Shown here piece by piece: positions 50,901 through 62,078 of a DNA stretch of 64,000 bases. The stretch covers positions 19,878,001 through 19,942,000 of the forward strand of contig NC_081807.1 of NCBI RefSeq assembly GCF_030704535.1, given 5' to 3'. Below the pieces are notes generated by a model. That model was not told the DNA's origin. It saw only the letters and a program-made list of their open reading frames with translations, and did not search any database. A program made the position numbers and the translations under genes. Source of the stretch: Vitis vinifera. Lineage: Eukaryota; Streptophyta; Magnoliopsida; Vitales; Vitaceae. Numbering within the stretch: the stretch's first letter is position 1; every line of letters begins with the position of its first letter.

Positions 50901-53900
50901 ATTCCAAGAATTTGTTATAAAATAATGATAATAATAATAACAATGAACAATATCCTTATCCACACAAATACACACAAAGTTGAATTCAAAGCCTTGGTCC
51001 AAAGACTTCAAAGTAGCATTCCCAGGTTAGAACAGTTGCCATAAAACAGTTAACAGTGTGAAGCTTCAAGCTAGAAGGCAATTCAAAACCCCTTGCTTGA
51101 CATGAGTTATGTGCAGGACCAGTCAGGAAATAAATACCACTTGTTTATCACCGTCTCCACTCCAATGACCATTTTGCTTGTCATGTAAATCTTGAGTAGC
51201 ACCTAATGGGAATAATAGCATAATGGAGAATTCTTTTGCCAGCAAGAGTAGAAAGAAGCAAGAGCATTTAGTCCAATTCATTCTGGCCACAGATTGGGGA
51301 ATTTGGATGATGGAAAATGCAAAGATTTTCCTAGATAAACAAGCTTCCAACAAGGTTCCAAAGGCATTGTTGTTTCACTGCAGAGTCCATCATGAAGGAG
51401 ATCAAAGATATGCAATTGAGGAGTGTTATTCGGGACTGGCTGGCAGTGCATATCTGTCGGAAGAAGAATCATTTTATCATTGAAATGCTCCCCAAACTAG
51501 CCCCCACAATCTCTTAAGGTATACTTTAAGTTCACCGGGGAATCCAAGTTGGATAGGTACTAATACATTTTCAAAGATCATGAAGTCGATAACAATTTAC
51601 CCTTCCACTAAGGAAGTCAGAATAGCTTGTGGAATAGAACCCGTGGTTCAATCTTCCTGAGAGCTTGGAGGAGGCTAGAGCTTCAGGTTGACCCATAAGG
51701 AGTATAAAATTTTGCACTCTTTAAGACGGAAAATAAATAATTAACAAGAAAGGAAAAAAAATCAAGTAATACTGATTATATGGAACAAAGAAGTCAGCAG
51801 AGGGTACCAGAGAGATAATAGTAAGAAGACCCCTCCTCAATTTTAAACGAAGGAAACAGTTAATTTTCCCTTTTTCTAAGTTTCTATAATTATTAAAAAA
51901 AAAAAAAGAAAACTAGATGGTAGACACAAGTAGTAGTATGATGGAATACATCAAGAAGTCCAAAATTAACAACAAATTGAAAGAGGCAGTATAGACATTA
52001 GACATAACTCCAAAAAGAGCAAAGCTACAACAGGCTGCATCCTATTTTGCTATCTTGTAAGTCTCCTTTTATTCCCCAATATTTAGGCTTGTATGGGAGA
52101 TCTGCACCTTCCAAATTTGGTGCCAAATTGGCCATTAAATGAAATTTCATTTCCAATGCAATGCCATATATGTACATGCAACCAGTCAAAGCATACATGT
52201 GTCTCTTCTCTGTACAATCTGCCCCCTTGGAGAAGCACATATAGTCAAATACAATTCACATAGAACCAAATTTTGCAGTTGGGACCCAAATCTGTCCCTT
52301 TATTTCTGTTAAACATGTGCCACAAGATTTAGGCCATCAGAACTTGTGGATACCAAGAGAAAGTGCCCCAGTGATAGTGTTTCCCTTCTGAAATCCCCCA
52401 TAAACAAATAGTATTGGACCTTGCCTGGTTCAGAAATAAGTTTAGTCCACAATTGTTTTCCTCAAATAAGGGGCCACACATGTGAGCATGCTTCCAAAGG
52501 GATAAATTGAATTAGAATTTAGACCTTCATGACATAGAATCCAGGTCTAAACAATTAGGAAAGCCTTTGAGAGAAATAGGAGAACCTTTGAGAATTGTGA
52601 AAGTTTGGACCAAACAATCAAAAGTTTTTTTTTATAGATTTTGTGGATTGGTTAGGTTCCCCATAGGCAGTTGCTTATTTTTATATATTTACCCCTTCTG
52701 GCTTATGTTGTTTTGTATATATCATGTATACTTTATTTATTTAATAAAATATCCTTTTACCTATCAAAAAGAATCAAGGTCCAACAGTGTGCTACTTTTG
52801 CTTAGAGACAGTTGACAAACATGAACATAGCCATCAAAATAGTACACACTTTTATGAATTAAGAAATTAATTGAAAAGTAAAAAAGGGAGGACCCCATGT
52901 TCATCGGATGCAAACAAAACACTTCAAGCAGTCCATACCCCAATCAAGAAATAGATAAACACAATGCAAAATCAAAGAACTAGTTCCTAGCCCATGGAGT
53001 TCTCATGCACCAAGACATTGGCCTCTAGAAGTCTCCAAGTTTATGCACTCACAACTCAAACACCTACAAAGATTCCTCTACGTGCTCCTTTCAAATGTCC
53101 TATAATAAACAAAGGAGCTACCTTTTGTATTGCTTCCTCATATAGTCAGACCTCTTTCTGTAATTTATTTATTCATTTATTTATTTTTGATAAGTATAAC
53201 ACTTTCTATCTTTTATGGAATAAAAGAAATAAGACATAAGGAGTTGTTTGACAATCCGAACAACCAGATCAGGCAATTAACTCTACTTTTATGTCTTTTT
53301 TTTTTCCTGGATGGGTTAGAGTGTACATAGATGACCATTCAATGTCCATGATATGCTTTGTCAATTAGTTGAGCTAAAAGAAGAGAGCTTGTTTTTATTT
53401 TATATTTTCTTAGCTAGCCTTTTGGCACAGATTGTACAAATTGTGTGTACCTAGGTGCATCCTTTCTTAGGCACTATTAATATATTCTCTATTATTGCCT
53501 ATCAAAAAATAAAATGTTCTCAGAGCTTTCTATATACACCAAAACCAACTAAGGGGCATATAGCTTTCCAAGATTCCTCATGCCTTTTCCCCATGAGTTA
53601 CCACACGTCCAATGACAGAGTCCTTTATGAAAGAGAAAACCAGTAAATACCAGAGAAGGAGAAGAGTAAGTATCAAAGAGAGCCTGCTGCCTTGCAATGG
53701 AGAAGACTTCTTGCTGAATTACAAAGACAAACACCAATTCACCAAAGTCCTAGCCATCAAAAGAAAAAACCCCTTCTAGACATTTTCCTTATCAACAATC
53801 CTCCCTACCACCCTAACTCCGCACTAGTAAATGCATGTCATGAAAGAAGCCACTTATCCTTCACTGCCAATCATGAAAATTTCTGGGAAAAAAACAAAAT

Positions 53901-56002
53901 CATATTCCAATGATCTTGCCATCCCCTAACTCCACAAATTCACAACTAAGCCTTCTCTATCAAAAGCAGAAGGAAAGACAAAATTATCTTTAAGCATCCA
54001 TTGGATCCACCAACACGCTACTAAAACCATGAAAGCATCCCAACCCTGTCCGATAACAAGCCAAACTGCACAATCCATTGGGCCCTTAAACTCCTTAGAA
54101 CACTACCCCCATCTACAGTCCTAAACTTATCCACCACCAATCTTTCTCACACTCTATCCACTTTGCATGAAAACGTGGAAAGGCACTTTCTGAGCAAGAT
54201 ATATTAAGAACAAGGAAATCAAGCATGTTTTGTTCTTTGTAGAATCTGAAGGCAAAACCCATCTAGAAATAGAGATACTAAAATGAAAGGAGTCATCTCC
54301 TCAAGTCTAGAAAATAACAAACAATGTCATGTCATAGAAAGCTAAATATTGATCCCTATAAAAGAAAATTGATCCTAAAAAGAGATGAGCACTCTCATTT
54401 TAAATGCAACTGAATGAACGAAAGGACAAGTTCCAATTGATAAGTAAAATACTCAACAATTATTTCTTTTCCATGATGTATAATCAAACATGCCCAAAAT
54501 AATAAAACTGAGTAATCCCATCCAAAAGATGAACTAAAAGCAAAACACAAAAAGACAGAGTAAACTAGGCCGGCTGATAAAATAAAATACTCGATGACTA
54601 TTTTTTTCCATGAGATGTAGTCAAACATTCCCTGAATGATAAAACCAAGTAACCCAATCCAAAACAGAAACTAAAGCAAAGCACAAAAAGACAGCGCAAA
54701 CTAGCACAGCCAATAAAATCAGCCTATAACCAACTTCAATATAACACAATTTAGAAGCCCATTAAACTTTTAGAAAGAGCTCAACCATAAAAGACAGATT
54801 GAGCAGGAGAAACATAGGCATCATTCTGGAGACAAACAAACATACATCGACTTCAACAGGGGCCCTCCCCCTCACCCTCAGCTAATCCTGCAAAGACAGC
54901 AGAGGGGGTGGGGCACACCACATCAACAAAGGTTCCAATTAGTTACAAAGAAAACAGAGGAAAATAAAAGAAACCATATTTTGAACCTTCTGTTGTTTCT
55001 TTTTCCAAAATTAAAAACATGAATCCCAACTTCAGCCAAATAGCCGTATAGAACTCGGACAAGGGAAGGTCTTTGTTTTCTTGAATCCCAAATGGAAAAC
55101 CCAAGATTCAAATTTCTCATTTATTTATTATTTTCCTTTACCTAGAGGGAGAGTAAACATGAATCCAGAGAAATAAGAAAAACCAGAAACACATTCATAA
55201 ATTAGAGATTAATACAGTCACTTTTAAATCAAAAAATAATAATAAAAGCACCATTTAGAAAACAAAACCCAAGATTAAAAAAAAAAAATCATTTATTTCC
55301 CTTTTCCTTACCCATAGGCAGGATTAAATGCAACTCAAAAGAAGCAAGATAACCCAGATACAGATTCATAAATAAAAGCTTATAATAATCAATTTAAAAT
55401 GCGGAAAAATATATATCATTTAAGACATACAAACCAAAAAATGTAAACACACCTACAAAAACTAGGAAATGACACTATTTTTAGCATTTTCAGTGAATAT
55501 CCGTAATAATCAGAAACAAATCCATGAGTTAAAGCTTAAGATAAGCCATGTCACAATGCATTAATCATTCTGCACATATTAACGAACAAATGAAACCCCA
55601 CATACAAAAACATGGATTAAACCCTACTTTTGGCATCTTTCAAGAAATACCCACAAAACAATCAGCTGATGAAGGAAATCCTGTCCAGGGTTTTAAAAAA
55701 GAAAAAAAAAACTTACAATGAAAAAAGAAAAGTAAAGAATATCATTCAACACACAAATGAAAAAAGAAAAAGTAAAGAATATCATTCAACACACAAGAAC
55801 CCAAAAGCGAAAACCCACTTACAGAAACATGGACTAAACCCTAGTTTTAGCATTTCAAGAGAACCCACTCTGGAAAACACAATCATCCAATACGGAAAAC
55901 GCAACTAGGGTTTTAGACAGAAATCAACACAGATTTACGGCGAAATGAGCTTTAAACCTGGAAAGTATGGGCTGGTAGTTGCCATCCATGTTTCCTCACC
56001 AT
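44917..56002 (-). CDS. DHHC protein S-acyltransferase, PAT19/PAT20-like, complete
   Basis: Nine exons (55958-56002, 50289-50402, 49461-49874, 48057-48125, 47846-47917, 47635-47763, 47448-47528, 47011-47211 and 44917-46008) are all in phase 0 and sum to 2217 nt, or 738 residues. The enzyme attaches palmitate or similar acyl groups to cysteines of target proteins at a membrane. The start [15 protein letters not shown] matches the family. Membrane segments lie at about 16-36 and 50-63, before the catalytic domain, with two more at about 228-250 and 280-303. NPADPG follows TM2 (DPG motif). The Cys-rich domain runs [30 protein letters not shown], with DHHC at 210-213 and Cys213 as nucleophile, then [15 protein letters not shown] at 311-314 is the TTxE motif. 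The long polar Ser-rich tail, one exon, resembles that of Arabidopsis At4g15080/At3g22180. Intron 1 is 5.6 kb and carries LINE tails and tandem repeats. Confidence 0.95.
46833..46880. repeat. Perfect 21-bp hairpin with 6-nt loop in PAT intron 8
   Basis: Arms 46833-46853 and 46860-46880 are exact inverse complements, starting TTTAAGCACATG and ending CATGTGCTTAAA, around the loop GGGAAG. The hairpin lies in the intron between the last two coding exons. A SINE-like A-box word (CATGGCTCAATGGTAA) follows at about 46902-46917. The loop is shorter than in normal plant miRNA precursors. Confidence 0.95.
52560..52770 (+). mobile_element. LINE 3'-end fragment in PAT intron 1
   Basis: The segment contains AGAGAAATAGGAGAACCTTT, in another frame readable as RNRRTFE, a word typical of plant LINE ends. 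It finishes with TTTAATAAAATATCCTTTTA and CCTATCAAAAAG, the style of L1-type 3' tails. It is short and without an intact frame. Assignment rests on remembered patterns. Confidence 0.45.
53400..53512 (+). mobile_element. LINE 3' tail fragment in PAT intron 1
   Basis: The stretch reads TTGTGTGTACCTAGGTGCAT, then TTAGGCACTATTAATATATT and TGCCTATCAAAAAATAAA. This GTGTACC ... AATATATT ... CCTATCAAAAAA arrangement resembles the 3' end of plant L1-type LINEs and shares its final words with the 52.7 kb fragment. Confidence 0.45.
54439..54712. repeat. Tandem duplication, two 137-bp units in PAT intron 1
   Basis: Units begin GATAAGTAAAATACTC (54439) and GATAAAATAAAATACTC (54576). Both continue with ATTT.TTTTCCATGA, AAACATxCCC, TAATCCCATCCAAAA / TAACCCAATCCAAAA and ACACAAAAAGACAG. 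Roughly 80% alike by eye. Confidence 0.85.
55430..55910. repeat. Degenerate repeats in the 5' part of PAT intron 1
   Basis: A word like CC.ACATACAAAAACATGGAT.AAACCCTA.TTTT.GCAT..TTCAAGA appears near 55595 and 55818, and more weakly near 55450. Between them is a 39-40 bp tandem duplication at about 55717-55795 (AATGAAAAAAGAAAAG ... ATCATTCAACACACAA twice). The region lies within 550 bp of coding exon 1. Confidence 0.65.
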
Positions 56003-57670
56003 CACTGCCACTTCTCAAACCCAAACCGCCACCCAAAAAAAATAACCCAGCAAAAAACCCCCGTCCCAGAGACTCCCACCTAAAGAGAATCTCCAACCTG
56101 TACTGCAAAAGCTATAATAAATCCATTTCGAAAACAAATTCCATAAAAAAAATAGAAAAATCTCATCGGTTTGGTGGGCACTTAGATTGTTGTCTGCACG
56201 CCAAAAAGAAAGAAAAAATTGAGAAGGATTGCGATGAATTTGTGAAAAAGAAAACCCAAGAAAAAGGAGAAAGTGAGAGAGAATGAGGGTGTGAGAAGTA
56301 AAGGGGTTGAAGGGGGTGTGTGGAAACGCAAATGACAAGAGTTTTGGGCGTTGACGGAGGAGGGAAAAGGGTGGTGGGGATATAAATGTCGGACCCCACC
56401 ATTATTATTCTCCTGCCCCCACTCTCTCCACCACCACTGCTAACTGCCACATTTGTACTCTAAATCTGCCACAGATTCCACTGGTTTATCTGATTCTGAG
56501 AAACCCCTCCTCTGAAAGCCAAATTATATTGGAAAAAGTGAGGAGTATTGGAGAAACATGAGCTGGTTCAGACTTTAAGAGAAATTGAAGGAAGAAAAAA
56601 GAGTTGAAAATTGAGGAGCTGGGGATTGGTTGGTTGCTAGGAAACATAATGTATTTACATTTTTTTTTCCTGAAAATGAGCTTTTGAGATCTGATCTTAA
56701 ATTTTTCATTATATCTGAGAACAAAAGTTACAAAACTAGAAACTTTTAGAATTAATCTATTAAAAGAGATACTCCCATTTCTGAATCTAAACTCCTTTAA
56801 TATTTTTTATTTTTATTTTTATTTTTTTGTAAATATCTTTCAAATATATTAATTATTTACATCTATATTTTGAGAAAAAAAAATCTTTTTGTAAAAAAAA
56901 AATTGATGGTATTTTTATCCATATTTTTTATTAAAAAATTAAAAATTAGATTTATAAAAAGGATAATTTCAATTATTTTTCTTAAAAAAAAAGTCTTCAA
57001 TTCTTTTTCTAGAACAATTATTGCACTTTTAGCCCTATTTGGATTCATTTAGCCACAAAATTATGTAATTTTGTAACTTTTGTTGCTTTTTTTTTTCTCT
57101 TTTTTTTTTTTTTGTCAAAAATGACTTTAAGGAAAAACTTAATATAGAAGCCATCATTTCTTTGATTAAATGGTATGGAAATTTCTTTATATTTGATTAA
57201 AATTTAAATATTTTTACAATAAGGTAATGTATTTGCCACTTTCTAAACGAATTAAAGCTAAATTCAGAAAATATATATATATATATTATGGTAGACGAAA
57301 TAAAAATTAAGTAAGATATTTTATTATATTAATTTAGTTATAAAAATAAATTACGATTTGCTTTATGGATTCCTTCTTAAAAAAAATGATTGGTATAAAA
57401 TTTATTTATTTTTATTATAATAATGTGTTATCAAAAATAGTATTAAAACATTTTTATATTAAAAAAATTAAGGACCCTTTGAAATATATTTTTTTGTTGA
57501 TTTTGAAAACAATAATAATAATAATAATAAATCTAATTTAAAAAGTAAAAAAAAAATTATAGACTAAAAGGTAATAATTTTTCAAAATTCTTGTTAAAAA
57601 TCTATATATTTTAATTTATTTCCAAGAATAACATTGAAAAAGAAAGTAACAATAATAAGTATACTCGAAG

Positions 57671-57950
57671 GTTATGTTTGCTTCCTAAAAAATTTGAGGG
57701 AAAATGAGAAAGAAAATAGAAATAAAAAATGAAATGAAAGAAAAAATAAATTCAAAGTCAACAAATTTTTTTATCTTAATTTCTTATATTCTATAAGGAA
57801 TAAATAATTTTAAAATGTATAAAATTCTAATTAATTTTAATTATATTTGATTTTCTTTTGTATTTTTCATTGTGAAATCAAACATGAGAAAATAATTTTT
57901 TTAATATTTTCTTTTTTTCCTTAGTGCTTTTCAGAAACCAAACATAGTAA
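57671..57950. mobile_element. MITE, TATGTTTGGTT family (copy 3)
   Basis: Starts GTTATGTTTGCTTCCTAAAA and ends TTTTCAGAAACCAAACATAG. Interior words match the other copies (TTGAGGGAAAATGAGAAAG, TTTTCATTGTGAAATCAAAC). Confidence 0.7.
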
Positions 57951-58023
57951 GGGTTTTTTTAAAAAAAAGTATTAAGAAAATGGAAAAAAACTGAAGAAAA
58001 ATGTATTTTTGAAAAATACTTAG

Positions 58024-58089
58024 GTTATGTTTAATGTTGGAAATTACTAAGGAAAAACAACAAAATGTTTATGTATTTAATTATAATTA

Positions 58090-58177
<88 letters not shown>

Positions 58178-58265
58178 GTTTTTTCAATTGTGAAATCAAA
58201 TATGAGAAATCAATTTTTCTTAACATTTTTTTATTTCCTTAGTGTTTTTCGAAACCCAAACATAG
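58024..58265. mobile_element. MITE, TATGTTTGGTT family (copy 4), interior expanded by (TA)n
   Basis: Starts GTTATGTTTAATGTTGGAAA and ends TTTTTCGAAACCCAAACATA. It lies only about 75 bp from copy 3 in the same orientation. Its centre is replaced by the long (TA)n run at 58092-58175, and after it comes the family word TTTTTCAATTGTGAAATCAAA. Confidence 0.65.
58092..58175. repeat. (TA)~41 microsatellite
   Basis: Longest simple repeat in the window, about 83 bp of uninterrupted TA inside MITE copy 4. Confidence 0.97.
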
Positions 58266-58719
58266 CTTAAGGAAAATGATTTTCTTATATTTGATTGTTT
58301 TATAAAAAATACAAAAAAAAATAATTAAAACTACTTGAATATATATATATATAAATCATTTAAATTCTCTACATCTATGAATAAATAAAAATAAGTTATC
58401 AATCTTAAATCTATTTTTTATTTTCCTTCATTTTTTATTTTCTTCTACTTTTCCTCTTTATTTTTCTTTTCTTAGTTTTTGTTAAAGGGTTTTCAAAATG
58501 CTTTAAATCTTTTATTTCCATCTTGATCTTCATTTGGTTCTCAACTTGATAAAAAAATTTATTCGAAACTAAATCTCAAATAAAATAATTAATCAAAATC
58601 ATGTTTAAGTAGGGAGAAAGCGAAAAAAAAATAGAATAAATAAATTAATTCAAATAATATTTGAGAAAATAAGGCTAATCTTAGGGGAAGGGAGTGGACT
58701 GGGTTTTTAAAAGATTTTT

Positions 58720-59520
58720 TTAAAACACAACAAATTCAAATAAAATAAGTATAAATATAAAAAGATAAGGTTAGAGAAAACAAACACATATTTTATAGTA
58801 GTTTGACACCCCTTAGCTATGTCCACTATTTTCAAGCTCCTAATCAAGTGAAGGTTCCACTATCTTAAAGTTTCAACCAAGTTTCCAATATCTTTACACT
58901 TGAATTCTCCCTCCAATGGACTCTTATACAATCTCTTCGAATTTCTATTCACTTGAAGCTTTTAACACTTGCAAAAACACTCAAACTAATAGATGAAAAC
59001 CTCTCAATGTAGTTCAATAAGGGCTCAAATACAACTAAAATGCTAAGAATAATGATAAGGGTGCACTTAAAGAGTAGGGAAGTGAAGAATTAATGCACAA
59101 AAAAGATAATGAGAGCTTTTAGGTGAAGCACATGTAGTTAAACAATTAAATGCGGATGTTCTTTTACTCATAAATAAAGTGAAATTCTCAATTTATAGGT
59201 TTTTAGCATTGAGAGTCAAAATGCCAAAAAGTAGTCTCGACTGATTGAGATGGGGTTGATCGATTGACTAGTCGTTAGACAATAAATGTATGACAAGTGA
59301 CTATTAGGCCTCAACTGAGCCTAGATCGGACATCGATCGGGAATGCATGGCTACTATAAGAGATAAAAGGTTTTTTGCATCCCACGACCGGTCCTCGATT
59401 GACAAGGCTTAACCGGTCGACAGATACCTTGTTCGGTTGACCAGTCCTTTGACTATTTCCCCTATTTTGGATCAAAAACCCATCCTGTGTTTATTCCTTT
59501 CACTTTTAACACTTAGGCAA
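58720..59520. mobile_element. Decayed LTR retroelement sequence (Copia SIRE-like style)
   Basis: The block contains TTTATAGTAGTTTGACACCC, CTATGTCCACTATTTTCAAG, ATCAAGTGAAGGTTCCACTA and TGGACTCTTATACAATCTC. Further on are GACCGGTCCTCGATTGACAA and ACCGGTCGACAG. Both motif sets are common in LTR-flanking regions of plant Copia elements of the SIRE/Maximus type. LTR ends, primer site and coding domains were not found, so this is at most a fragment or solo LTR. Confidence 0.4.
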
Positions 59521-60049
59521 TATCTTTAAGAGTATTAATGAGACAAATTTAAAATGATTTGTCAATGATTTGTATAAGAAAACTCGAGTTTTAAACAAAA
59601 TTTAACTTTAATAAATAAACCGAGTTTTTAAAGATGCATAAAAATATAAGAAAATTCTTAAGTGCACTCATGGATTTTACTTACATATGTTTTTTATCAC
59701 CAAAATATGATTAGGAAAACCCTTGGGTTAATAATATTGACAAATGCAACATATTTTATAATCAATTACCCTTGGAAGACAAGTGAATTGCATAAATGAG
59801 AAAATCTCTCATTCCTTTTATAAATAACTGGATTAATTTCATAAACCTCTCTTGAGGCTTTGGCCAAATACACTTAGTTTTTATTGATTTGAAATTTCAT
59901 CACATATTTCACACATTCTTCTCATTTGATAATTTCATCGGTTCCCCTATAATTCAAAATAAGAGAGGTATTTTATGAATTTTCAAATCAATGGAGGTTA
60001 ATTGTATTTAGTTAAAACCTCAAGGAGGTAAGTGAAGTTATCCTTAAGG

Positions 60050-60354
60050 CTATGTTTGGTTTTTGAAAATTTTGAGGGAAAATGTGAAAGAAAGAAATAG
60101 AGAATAAAAGACTAAATAAAGAAAAAGTGAAGGAAAATGAAAAATAAGTTCAAATTTAATAAATTATTTTTATATATTTATTCAAACCCATTTTACTTAT
60201 TTATCTATATTACAATAAAATTAAATAATTTAAAAATATATAAATTTTAATTATTTGATTTTTTAAAATATTTTTTGATAGTGAAATCAAACATGAGAAA
60301 ATAATTTTCCTTTTACATTTTTTTCCCTAATATTTTCCAAAAACCAAACATGAA
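60050..60354. mobile_element. MITE, TATGTTTGGTT family (copy 5)
   Basis: Best preserved copy: it starts CTATGTTTGGTTTTTGAAAA and ends TATTTTCCAAAAACCAAACA, so the terminal 15 bp or so are inverse complements apart from few bases. The interior has TTTGAGGGAAAATGTGAAAG and GAAGGAAAATGAAAAATAAG. Confidence 0.8.
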
Positions 60355-61574
60355 TAACTACATGCTATATACATTCTGTGTGTGCCATTAATTTTAGTTA
60401 TAATACAAAATTATAAGTTTAATATACAAAAATAAAAAAATTGTTATGGTATGATTAAATTTGTTGTTTATATGATCATTGAAGAAAGAACATGGGATTA
60501 TTAGTGATAACATTTTAAATATATTTTAATCCTATTCACTTGTTGGGCACTCATAAAGTAAATCATCATTTTAATTTGTTGTCAAATTAATAATGATAAT
60601 GAATTAGAGTTACAAATAGCAAAGCAATCCACACCATTTTTCTTATAAAAATTTAGTGTTTCACAATATTTTAAACTTCAACAACACTTAAAGAGTATGT
60701 TTGGTAGTGAATTTAGAAACCCTTTTTAACCTAAAAATTGATTTTGAAAAAAAATTAGGTATTTGATAAAATTTAAAAAATTTTGAAAAATCATTTGTAA
60801 TATTGAAAAAATATTTGTAGTGTTTTTTTTTATAAAAACATTTGATAGGTGATTGTTTTAAAAATACTTTAAAAAATAAAAAATAATTTTTTTTACTAAA
60901 AATAATTTGAGTAAAAACACTGCCAAATGGATTTTTAGATTAGAGGTTTCAAGTGTTTGTAGTTTAAATGTTTTATTTGAAAGTGTTTTTTTAGAAAACA
61001 CTATAAGTTAAATAATTTTTCAACATGATAAATGATTTATAAAATCTTTAAAAATATCTTTTAAATTTTACTAAACATCATTTTTTTTTTCAAAAATACT
61101 TTTTAACCTAAAATTATTTCCTAAAATTACTGACAAACTAACTCTTATTAGTCAATTAAAGGTTTTTTATTTTTTAAGTTTTTTTAGTCTTTAATACTTT
61201 TAATAGCGCTTCCCCTAGAGTTTTCTAAGGAGGAGGAAATAGGAAACACTTCCTAACATTTCTTGCAATACCACCCAAACCAATTTTTAAGGTTTTAACA
61301 TAAACTAAAAATGTTTTCATCATTTTGAAAACATTGATAAACAACCTATACTCGTTTTAGAAATCAATTTTTTTTTTAGTTTTATTATGAAATACATTAC
61401 TCAAAACACTATCAAATTTTATTTGTTTATATTTTAATACTAAAAAATGTATTTATTTATTAAATAAAATTATACTTCTTGATAAATAATTTTATTTTTA
61501 TATCTTTATAACTATTCTAAATAAATATTGCAACAGATATAATAATAATTAAAAAAGAAAAAGAAAAAAGAAAA

Positions 61575-61910
61575 AACCTTATGGGAGACCAGCGGACCAT
61601 GATTCTTTCTTGGACCTTCTCCCAAGTTGGCTCCATAAATGGGCCCAAACGGGCGCGTGGGCTCGAAGCAGAGCTTGGAACACCGGTGAGCACGCGCCGC
61701 ACGGCCCATCCCCGCGCGTGTCCGAGCTCAGGGTCCATGGAGCCCAGACCTCGGCAGGGGCGTTTTTCCCATGTTCCGCACGCACACAGGAGCGTGGTAT
61801 AGACCGCTGCCGCCAAAATTACGAAAACACCCTCAGCCACCACTCTCGCACACGCGACACGTGTGGAGAGCGAGTGAGAGAAAAGCGAGTGGGAGATCCC
61901 GAAACCCTAA
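61575..61910 (+). promoter_or_regulatory. GC-rich promoter region with site II, G-box and telo-box motifs
   Basis: This is the only GC-rich island in the window. It holds TGGGCC at 61640-61645 and its inverse GGCCCA at 61703-61708 (site II type, TCP-binding), a G-box/ABRE ACACGTGT at 61857-61864 and a telo-box AAACCCTAA at 61902-61910. Site II plus telo-box is typical of plant housekeeping genes such as those for ribosomal or translation proteins. It most likely drives the plus-strand transcript whose leader follows. Confidence 0.6.
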
Positions 61911-62078
61911 TCGCCCCAAATTGGTCGCGGATCCTCTCCCACTCGCCGCCCCTACTCGCGTGTGGATTTCCCGATTCGCAGCAGCAGCAGCAGCTGCTCC
62001 CGATCGCACATGCTCGCTTCTTCATCTTCTTCATCTTCCCCATCTTCATCATCTTCATCATCTTCTTCTCCTTCCTAG
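61800..62078 (+). other. Probable 5' UTR exon of a plus-strand gene
   Basis: After the telo-box comes CTCTCCCACTCGCCGCC, a (GCA)5 run near 61978-61992 and a CT-rich ATC/TTC run (CTTCATCTTCTTCATCTTCC). The stretch ends at CCTTCCTAG followed by GTGATTTCTATC, a plausible plant donor at 62079. Composition changes sharply to T-rich intron sequence there. Long open frames through this stretch run on past the donor and have no family resemblance, so I treat it as leader. The transcription start is not defined. Confidence 0.55.

Larger units (their letters stand above)
56003..61574. other. Intergenic DNA: PAT promoter and repeat block
   Basis: The first few hundred bases above 56002 should hold the PAT leader and promoter. 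The minus strand is rich in CT and CCACC there, but I cannot place a TATA box. The remainder is AT-rich and dominated by MITEs, a long (TA)n and a decayed LTR element listed separately. No gene is recognised. At 60690-61150 another inverted-ended AT-rich segment (ATGTTTGGTAGTGAATTTAG ... ACTGACAAACTAACTC) is probably a decayed MITE. Confidence 0.5.

Noticed and set aside
55945..56286. 113-codon plus-strand open frame at the PAT start
   Set aside because: Lies antisense to PAT coding exon 1 and its leader, is lysine-rich from A-rich sequence, and has no family features.
58034..58270. 78-codon open frame rich in Tyr-Ile
   Set aside because: Translation of the (TA)n microsatellite.
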